Source: an uncultured Mucilaginibacter sp.
Lineage (GTDB): Bacteria; Bacteroidota; Bacteroidia; Sphingobacteriales; Sphingobacteriaceae
Reading direction: 5' to 3'
Assembly: GCA_946479225.1 (NCBI GenBank)
Contig: CAMLFI010000059.1
Span: 1-10,120 of the forward strand
DNA: 10,120 nt
Position numbers and translations under genes: made by a program. Of this stretch, positions 5,766 to 10,120 are shown in pieces (the stretch's first letter is position 1; each line of letters starts with the position of its first letter). Under the pieces are notes generated by a model that saw nothing but the letters and a program-made list of their open reading frames with translations, ran no database searches and was not told the origin of the DNA.

Positions 5766-7565
5766 TTGAAAAAAAGAAGCATACGTATAATTATTGGCCT
5801 GATGAGCTTTGCATTGCTTGGTGTAATTACCATGCAGTTATACTTCCTTATGCAAAGTTATGATATGCAGTCAAAATTATTTGACAGTACGGTTTACGGG
5901 GCTCTTAACAATGTGGTTGATAAATTAAGCAGGCATGATGCCGATAGGTTTTTAGCAAAAAAAGCTATTGCTAATAAAAATTTCCTCCCTAATGCAGAAT
6001 TTAATAATGCGACAACCAAGAAATACGGGCCGCAGATCAAAATAATTCCAAACGATACCTTGCAAAGCAGCAGAGTTTCAATTGCGCGTCAAAAACGTAT
6101 TGCTTTGCTAAGTGATAGTCTACAGCGATTAATTTTCAGTCAGAAATTCGACGAAGAATTTTCTGGTAAAGTTAAAATGGACTTTTATGTTGACAATTTT
6201 GGTAACATACAGGGCCGGTTAACCCCGTTGCCCAAACCTAAATATGTTAAGCGAAAGGGGAAGATCAATAAATATGACACTGTTTTTGCTCAGTACGTAG
6301 ACCCCTTATACGGCCCGCAGGTAGTTGCGCAACTGCAACTTAATGAACTTTGGCAAAAAGAGCAAATGCGAAAGGAAAAGGAACGCAGTATAAGGCAGGT
6401 TAAGCAGATGCTTAGCGAGATGACTGAAGACTCTTTAAAGCATGCTGCCGCTCTTGCCGGGAACGGAACTTCTATGGAGACCCTTTTGGCTGAATACCAG
6501 CGCTCCGGTGAACCATTAAAAAAGCGTCTTGACCGCAAATGGATAGACTCACTGCTTCGGTTTGAGTTGCAAGGCAGGAATATTAATGGGCCTTTTTATT
6601 ACGATGTAACCAATGCCAATGGCGATTCGCTGATATTTACAAGCGCTGCTGATGCCGCAAAAAAACCTGAGTTTACCCCGGGTAATACTTATGAGACCGC
6701 CATTTTTACAAAAGACGTTGTTAATGATCCGGGCAAGATAAAACTTTCTTTCCCTGAAAAGAACTCACTTATTCTTGGCAAAATGAAAGCTTCAATGGCA
6801 ACAACCGCAGGCTTGCTTTTTGTGTTGATATTTTGCTTTGCCTACACTTTGATAACTATTATAAGGCAAAAGAAGATATCCGAAATGAAAACGGATTTTA
6901 TCAACAACATGACTCACGAGTTTAAAACTCCAGTATCAACCATAATGATAGCCAGTGAATCATTACTTGATCCTGAAATAAGCGCTGATAAAAGCAGAAT
7001 AAAGCGCCTGGCCAACATTATTTATGAAGAAAATGCCCGCCTGGGTAATCATATTGAACGGGTACTTAATGTTGCTCGTATAGATAAAAACGATTTTAAA
7101 CTGGAGAACAAGCCGGTAAATATCAACGACCTTATAGCTATTGTTTTGGATAGCATGGAGCTTAAATTGCAAAAATGCGATGCCGAGATAAAGTTAGAGC
7201 TAAGTGCAGAAAACCCGGTTATTATTGCCGATGAGCTGCATTTTTCTAACGTGCTTTATAACCTGGTAGATAATGCAATTAAATACAGCGAAGGCAAACC
7301 AAAGATTACCATAAGCAGCTTTAATAAAACCGGCCAGGTGGTAATTAAAGTGGCCGACGAGGGCATTGGCATGAGCCGCGATCAGCAGGCCAAAATTTTT
7401 GAACAGTTTTACCGCATACCAACCGGCAATGTGCACAACGTTAAAGGTTTTGGCCTTGGGCTTAGCTATGTGAACACTATTGTGAAAAGGCTGAACGGAT
7501 CTATCAGCGTACGGTCTGAAAAAGACAAGGGATCAGAATTTGAATTAAAATTTGCTACCGCTTAA
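5766..7565 (+). CDS. Two-component sensor histidine kinase with large periplasmic domain (RprX-like)
   Basis: A 599-residue kinase. The start is a TTG at 5766: the resulting KKRS precedes the first membrane segment (about 6-28), while the next ATG (5802) would cut that segment in half. A periplasmic region (about 30-340) holds a charged coiled-coil-like stretch (about 193-225, ELWQKEQMRKEKERSIRQ). The second membrane segment (about 344-367) leads into the phosphoacceptor box FINNMTHEFKTP (H384). The ATPase has an N box (NVLYNLVDNAIKY, N499/N503), G1 (DEGIGM, 531-536), F box (IFEQFY) and G2 (GFGLGLSY, 561-568). All are intact. The order kinase then OmpR regulator, the long extracellular part and the partner's sequence recall RprX/RprY of Bacteroides. 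The signal sensed is unknown. Confidence 0.93.
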   Translation: MKKRSIRIIIGLMSFALLGVITMQLYFLMQSYDMQSKLFDSTVYGALNNVVDKLSRHDADRFLAKKAIANKNFLPNAEFNNATTKKYGPQIKIIPNDTLQSSRVSIARQKRIALLSDSLQRLIFSQKFDEEFSGKVKMDFYVDNFGNIQGRLTPLPKPKYVKRKGKINKYDTVFAQYVDPLYGPQVVAQLQLNELWQKEQMRKEKERSIRQVKQMLSEMTEDSLKHAAALAGNGTSMETLLAEYQRSGEPLKKRLDRKWIDSLLRFELQGRNINGPFYYDVTNANGDSLIFTSAADAAKKPEFTPGNTYETAIFTKDVVNDPGKIKLSFPEKNSLILGKMKASMATTAGLLFVLIFCFAYTLITIIRQKKISEMKTDFINNMTHEFKTPVSTIMIASESLLDPEISADKSRIKRLANIIYEENARLGNHIERVLNVARIDKNDFKLENKPVNINDLIAIVLDSMELKLQKCDAEIKLELSAENPVIIADELHFSNVLYNLVDNAIKYSEGKPKITISSFNKTGQVVIKVADEGIGMSRDQQAKIFEQFYRIPTGNVHNVKGFGLGLSYVNTIVKRLNGSISVRSEKDKGSEFELKFATA

Positions 7566-7609
7566 TGGCGGTTACAATTTTATTAAAAAATAATTGTTAT
7601 TAACTAAAC

Positions 7610-7641
7610 CTTTCGGACTTTCGGTCTTCCCGACTTCCGGA
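7610..7641 (+). repeat. Four tandem octamers (CTTYCSGA) between kinase and regulator genes
   Basis: CTTTCGGA (7610-7617), CTTTCGGT (7618-7625), CTTCCCGA (7626-7633) and CTTCCGGA (7634-7641) stand in exact 8-bp register, 17 bp before the regulator ATG. They are GC-richer than the flanking DNA. The outer CGGA/TCCG and inner TCGG/CCGA also give an imperfect dyad. The 93-bp gap has no exact -7 box, so the regulator is probably read through from the kinase, and the array sits in the mRNA leader of the second gene. Confidence 0.75.
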
Positions 7642-7658
7642 CAAGAAGAAATCAGCAT

Positions 7659-8348
7659 ATGAAAAAAATATTACTGGTTGAAGATGATCCGAACCTGGGC
7701 CTGCTTACACAGGATTACCTGCAGCTGAAAGGCAAGTTCGATGTTGTTTTATGTACGGATGGTGAGGAAGGCCTGCGCGCTTTTACCAAGCAAAGTTTTG
7801 ATCTGCTGATATTAGATGTGATGATGCCCAAAAAGGACGGATTTACGTTAGGTAAGGATGTCCGAAAAATTAACCAGGAAGTGCCTATTATTTTTGCTAC
7901 CGCAAAAGGAATGATTGAGGATAAAACCCAGGCCTACAACCTGGGCGGCGATGATTACATAACCAAACCTTTCCGTATTGAAGAGCTATTGTTGCGTGTG
8001 AATGCGTTGCTAAAACGTGCCGAAAGTGCCGAGCGCCGTGAGGACAAACAGTCAAGCTTTAAAATTGGAGCTTATGAGTTTGATTACTCATCGCAAATTA
8101 TAGCAATAAATGGCAGTCAGCAAAAGCTTTCAACTAAAGAAGCAGAACTGTTGCGCCTGCTTTGCCTTAAACAAAACGAAGTACTTACCCGCGAAGAAGC
8201 CCTGCTTAATATTTGGCATGACGACAATTACTTTAACGGCCGCAGTATGGATGTTTTTTTAAGTAAGATCCGCAAGTATTTGAAAGATGATCCCTCGGTT
8301 GAGATTATCAATGTGCATGGCAGGGGGTATAAGTTGCTGGTGAATTAG
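7659..8348 (+). CDS. OmpR-family response regulator (RprY-like)
   Basis: A 229-residue protein with a receiver domain (1-120) and a winged-helix DNA-binding domain (about 130-228). In the receiver, the acidic pocket is E8/D9/D10, the phosphoacceptor is D53 (LLILDVMMPKKDGF), the switch Thr is T81 (FATAK) and the conserved Lys is K103 (YITKPF). The effector domain has the KLSTKEAELLRLLCLKQNEVLTREEALLNIW and MDVFLSKIRKYL regions, with the wing GRGYKLLVN at the end; longer stretches are cited here only by position 138-168 and 187-199. It follows its kinase on the same strand, a normal cognate pair. The PKKDGFTL and DDYITKPF blocks strongly resemble Bacteroides RprY. The regulon is unknown. Confidence 0.93.
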   Translation: MKKILLVEDDPNLGLLTQDYLQLKGKFDVVLCTDGEEGLRAFTKQSFDLLILDVMMPKKDGFTLGKDVRKINQEVPIIFATAKGMIEDKTQAYNLGGDDYITKPFRIEELLLRVNALLKRAESAERREDKQSSFKIGAYEFDYSSQIIAINGSQQKLSTKEAELLRLLCLKQNEVLTREEALLNIWHDDNYFNGRSMDVFLSKIRKYLKDDPSVEIINVHGRGYKLLVN

Positions 8349-8384
8349 GGGAATTGTAACCTGTTAATTTGTATATTAGCTTGG

Positions 8385-8552
8385 ATGAAACGGAATACAG
8401 TAGTTGAGATACTTGATTCTTTAGACGATGAGTTTGATACAGAAAAACTGATAGAGAAGCTGTTATTTGTAGAGAAAGTTGAGCGGGGACTGAAAGATGC
8501 AGATACAGGAAAGGTGATTGAGTACGAAGAGGCGAAACAGCGGTTTATTTAA
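8385..8552 (+). CDS. Small orphan antitoxin-like protein
   Basis: A 55-residue ORF, 36 bp after the response regulator stop, starting at the ATG at 8385. It is highly charged, rich in E/D/K, and predicted mostly helical: EILDSLDDEFDTEKLIEKLL, then FVEKVERGLKDADTG, then KVIEYEEAKQRFI. This pattern (LIEKLLFVEKVERGLKD...G.V...EEAKQRF) is typical of small Bacteroidota antitoxins that precede RelE/ParE toxins. No toxin follows on this strand. Instead its last 8 bases overlap, tail to tail, the end of the toxin gene on the other strand. Its C-terminal tail (GKVIEYEEAKQRFI) resembles that of the neighbouring antitoxin (GYVSIETIKGRFL). It could be a relic, or an antidote acting on the neighbouring toxin. 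It is short, so some doubt remains that it is expressed. Confidence 0.6.
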   Translation: MKRNTVVEILDSLDDEFDTEKLIEKLLFVEKVERGLKDADTGKVIEYEEAKQRFI

Positions 8553-8823
8553 AATATCGCTTCGTATGTAATACTCTAAATATAACTACTTTATCTTTTA
8601 CTTCCCTGTAATGTATTCCATAAGGGAACTTATATAAAGGCGCTATCCTGATCTCCCTATACCTTACTTGAAATAACCTTGGATTTTGTTCAATATATTC
8701 TAAAGTTTCAAAGAATTCTATAAAGAAGCGTTCGGTTAAAACTGGTAATATATTGTTATAATAAGAGCTAATTTCTTCAAGATCCCTTTCAGCTTCAACC
8801 CTGAATATAATCTCATAGTTCAT
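8545..8823 (-). CDS. RelE/ParE-family toxin
   Basis: A 92-residue basic protein. The RelE/ParE fold is recognisable: MNYEIIFRVEAERDLEEISS (strand plus helix 1), a second helix FFIEFFETLEYIEQNPRLF, then REIRIAPLYKFPYGIHYR (core strands with the family's L-Y-K-F-P-Y-x-I-x-Y-R) and VVIFRVLHTKR (last strand with H-T-x-R). Family members either cleave ribosome-bound mRNA (RelE) or poison gyrase (ParE); the sequence does not decide which. The start overlaps the antitoxin stop by 4 bases (ATGA), the usual translational coupling of type II TA pairs. The 3' end overlaps the convergent orphan antitoxin-like ORF. The gene appears complete. Confidence 0.88.
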   Translation of the reverse strand: MNYEIIFRVEAERDLEEISSYYNNILPVLTERFFIEFFETLEYIEQNPRLFQVRYREIRIAPLYKFPYGIHYREVKDKVVIFRVLHTKRYFK

Positions 8824-9035
8824 TTCTTTAAAAAACGACCTTTTATGGTTTCTATTGAAACATAGCCCGCTTCGCCTTTATCTTCTTTTTCCAGCATCTC
8901 ATCTATCATTAATTTGTACTCTTCTGAGAGCTCTAACTCAACGTGGTGCTGATGCAATAAGTTTTCATACTCATCTATCGGCACTATTGCCGCCGTTTTC
9001 TCTCCCTTATCGTTAATTATAAATTGAGTTGCCAT
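8820..9035 (-). CDS. Phd/YefM-like antitoxin of the RelE/ParE pair
   Basis: A 71-residue protein starting at the ATG at 9035-9033; the frame extends five codons further to a TTG that is less likely. The N-terminus (QFIINDKGEKTAAIVPIDEY) is the Phd/YefM-type DNA-binding dimer region (x-G-x-x-x-A-x-V-x-I-x-E-Y). The middle is an acidic helix (LELSEEYKLMIDEMLEKED), and the tail GYVSIETIKGRFLKK is the toxin-binding extension. Such antitoxins neutralise the toxin by wrapping around it and repress their own promoter; here the promoter lies in the 66-bp divergent gap shared with ispG. Confidence 0.85.
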   Translation of the reverse strand: MATQFIINDKGEKTAAIVPIDEYENLLHQHHVELELSEEYKLMIDEMLEKEDKGEAGYVSIETIKGRFLKK

Positions 9036-9038
9036 ATT

Positions 9039-9046
9039 CAAATTTA
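9039..9046 (-). promoter_or_regulatory. -7 box (TAAATTTG) before the antitoxin gene
   Basis: An exact TAnnTTTG on the reverse strand, only 3 bp before the antitoxin ATG. If used, transcription would start at or inside the start codon, giving a leaderless mRNA. It may also be a chance match in AT-rich DNA. Confidence 0.4.
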
Positions 9047-9086
9047 ACAATTATAAGTATCATTTAAAAATGAGTAACCCTATTCG

Positions 9087-9094
9087 TATTTTTG
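9087..9094 (+). promoter_or_regulatory. -7 box (TATTTTTG) before ispG
   Basis: An exact TAnnTTTG, 7 bp before the ispG ATG at 9102. Given the usual 4-7 nt from this box to the transcription start, the ispG mRNA would have little or no leader. It faces away from the antitoxin box 40 bp to its left. Confidence 0.5.
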
Positions 9095-9101
9095 CAAACA
9101 C

Positions 9102-10120
9102 ATGAGCGAAGCTGCTATTAAATTATTGCCCGGTCGTTATTGTAACTCGCTTACAGAATACTCGCGCTTTGTTACCCGCGAGGTTTTTATAGGCGATGTG
9201 CCTATGGGCGGCAATAACCCCATCCGCATACAAAGTATGACCACCACCGATACCATGGATACCATGGGTACGGTGGAGCAGTCTATCCGCATGATAGAAG
9301 CGGGTTGCGAATACATCCGTATTACCGCGCCAAGCATTAAAGAGGCGCAAAACCTGGCAGCAATAAAAAAAGAATTACGCGGCCGTGGTTATACAGCGCC
9401 CCTGGTAGCTGACATCCATTTTACCCCAAACGCTGCCGAAGTTGCTGCACGTATTGTAGAGAAGGTACGCGTTAACCCAGGCAACTACGCCGATAAAAAG
9501 AAATTCGACCAGATAGATTATACCGACCTTGAATATAAAGGCGAACTGGAACGCATTTACCAAAAGTTTGCGCCGCTGGTAAAAGTTTGTAAAGAGTATG
9601 GTACAGCCATGCGTATAGGCACCAACCATGGTTCGCTGAGCGATCGTATTATGAGCCGTTATGGCGACACCCCGCAGGGTATGGTAGAGTCGGCTATGGA
9701 GTTTATCCGTATGTGTGAAACGCTGAACTACTACAACCTGGTAGTCTCCATGAAATCAAGCAACCCGCAGGTAATGGTGCAGGCCTACCGTCTGCTGGTT
9801 GAAACGATGGTTGCCGAAGGCATGAACTACCCGCTGCACTTGGGTGTTACCGAGGCCGGCGACGGCGAAGATGGTCGCATTAAATCAGCCGTTGGTATTG
9901 GTACTTTGCTAGAAGATGGCCTTGGTGATACCGTCCGCGTATCCCTAACCGAAGAACCCGAAGCCGAAGCACCCGTTGCTATTGCTTTAGTTGATCGCTA
10001 CGCTAAGCGTAAAGCAGAAAGTGAAAAGCCAAAAGCTAATGAAAAGCTTTCTGCTTTAGACTTTCAGCTTTCAGCTCATAACCCTTACGAATACAAAAAA
10101 CGCCACACTTATGAAGCTAA
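9102..10120 (+). CDS. ispG: 4-hydroxy-3-methylbut-2-enyl diphosphate synthase (IspG/GcpE), N-terminal part
   Basis: An open frame of 339 codons that leaves the window at the right edge. IspG converts MEcPP to HMBPP in the MEP isoprenoid pathway, using a 4Fe-4S cluster. TIM-barrel motifs are plain: [63 protein letters not shown], and [20 protein letters not shown] with the conserved Glu 251. ALVDRYAKR (about 295-303) ends the barrel and [10 protein letters not shown] opens the extra middle domain found in Bacteroidota and plant-type enzymes. The cluster-binding C-terminal domain lies beyond the window. The linker between them (305-325) is encoded by an array of heptamer repeats at 10015-10074. 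No stop interrupts the frame. Confidence 0.95.
   Translation, partial: MSEAAIKLLPGRYCNSLTEYSRFVTREVFIGDVPMGGNNPIRIQSMTTTDTMDTMGTVEQSIRMIEAGCEYIRITAPSIKEAQNLAAIKKELRGRGYTAPLVADIHFTPNAAEVAARIVEKVRVNPGNYADKKKFDQIDYTDLEYKGELERIYQKFAPLVKVCKEYGTAMRIGTNHGSLSDRIMSRYGDTPQGMVESAMEFIRMCETLNYYNLVVSMKSSNPQVMVQAYRLLVETMVAEGMNYPLHLGVTEAGDGEDGRIKSAVGIGTLLEDGLGDTVRVSLTEEPEAEAPVAIALVDRYAKRKAESEKPKANEKLSALDFQLSAHNPYEYKKRHTYEA
10015..10074. repeat. Head-to-head array of eight CTTTC-type heptamers inside ispG
   Basis: On the + strand from the centre 10046/10047 rightwards: CTTTCTG (10047-10053), CTTTAGA (10054-10060), CTTTCAG (10061-10067), CTTTCAG (10068-10074). On the reverse strand from the same centre leftwards: CTTTTCA (10046-10040), a 4-base break, CTTTTGG (10035-10029), CTTTTCA (10028-10022), CTTTCTG (10021-10015). 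AAAGCAGAAAG (10011-10021) and CTTTCTGCTTT (10047-10057) form a perfect 11-bp inverted repeat. The whole is 60 bp, 20 codons, and keeps the ispG frame open. Confidence 0.75.

Noticed and set aside
7574..7597. ACAATT/AATTGT hairpin after the kinase stop as a terminator
   Set aside because: The stem is almost entirely A-T with no T-run after it, and the kinase and regulator are expected to be co-transcribed.
9123..9629. Three - strand frames opposite ispG
   Set aside because: They mirror the coding strand of a clear ispG and carry no family motifs.

Overview
The window looks like a chromosomal segment of a Bacteroidota bacterium, most likely from the Sphingobacteriaceae (Mucilaginibacter/Pedobacter-like). 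This is inferred from the protein families present (DUF3127, a two-domain-type IspG, YceI, an RprXY-like two-component pair), from several matches to the Bacteroidota -7 promoter box TAnnTTTG, and from the scarcity of Shine-Dalgarno sites. No rRNA, tRNA, insertion sequence or CRISPR array was seen.

Positions 1-5169 are read leftwards. From right to left they hold a THUMP/RlmL-type RNA methyltransferase, a tightly coupled small exported protein, a short XRE-type regulator, an HD-domain hydrolase, an exported YceI-like protein, a 324-bp intergenic region full of short repeats, a PhoR-like sensor kinase, and the first 115 codons of a DUF47/PhoU-like protein. A direct repeat resembling a Pho box, followed by a perfect -7 box, lies between the kinase and the DUF47 gene. 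This suggests a phosphate-responsive promoter in front of a DUF47 (and probably Pit transporter) unit.

Positions 5252-8552 are read rightwards. They hold a DUF3127 protein with an SSB-like acidic tail and its terminator, a large periplasmic-sensor histidine kinase that starts at TTG, an octamer tandem repeat, an OmpR/RprY-like response regulator, and a 55-codon orphan antitoxin-like ORF.

Positions 8545-9035 hold a leftward Phd/YefM-like antitoxin and RelE/ParE-like toxin pair with a 4-base overlap. The toxin end overlaps the orphan antitoxin-like ORF tail to tail. Divergent from the TA pair, ispG (MEP isoprenoid pathway) starts at 9102 and runs off the window.

The most noteworthy features are (i) a head-to-head array of eight CTTTC-type heptamers, exactly 60 bp and in frame, inside the ispG coding sequence; (ii) the octamer array of related core between kinase and regulator; (iii) the TGTTGCA repeat cluster upstream of the PhoR-like kinase; (iv) the Pho-box-like promoter; and (v) the orphan antitoxin convergent with a complete TA pair, which shares a similar C-terminal motif.
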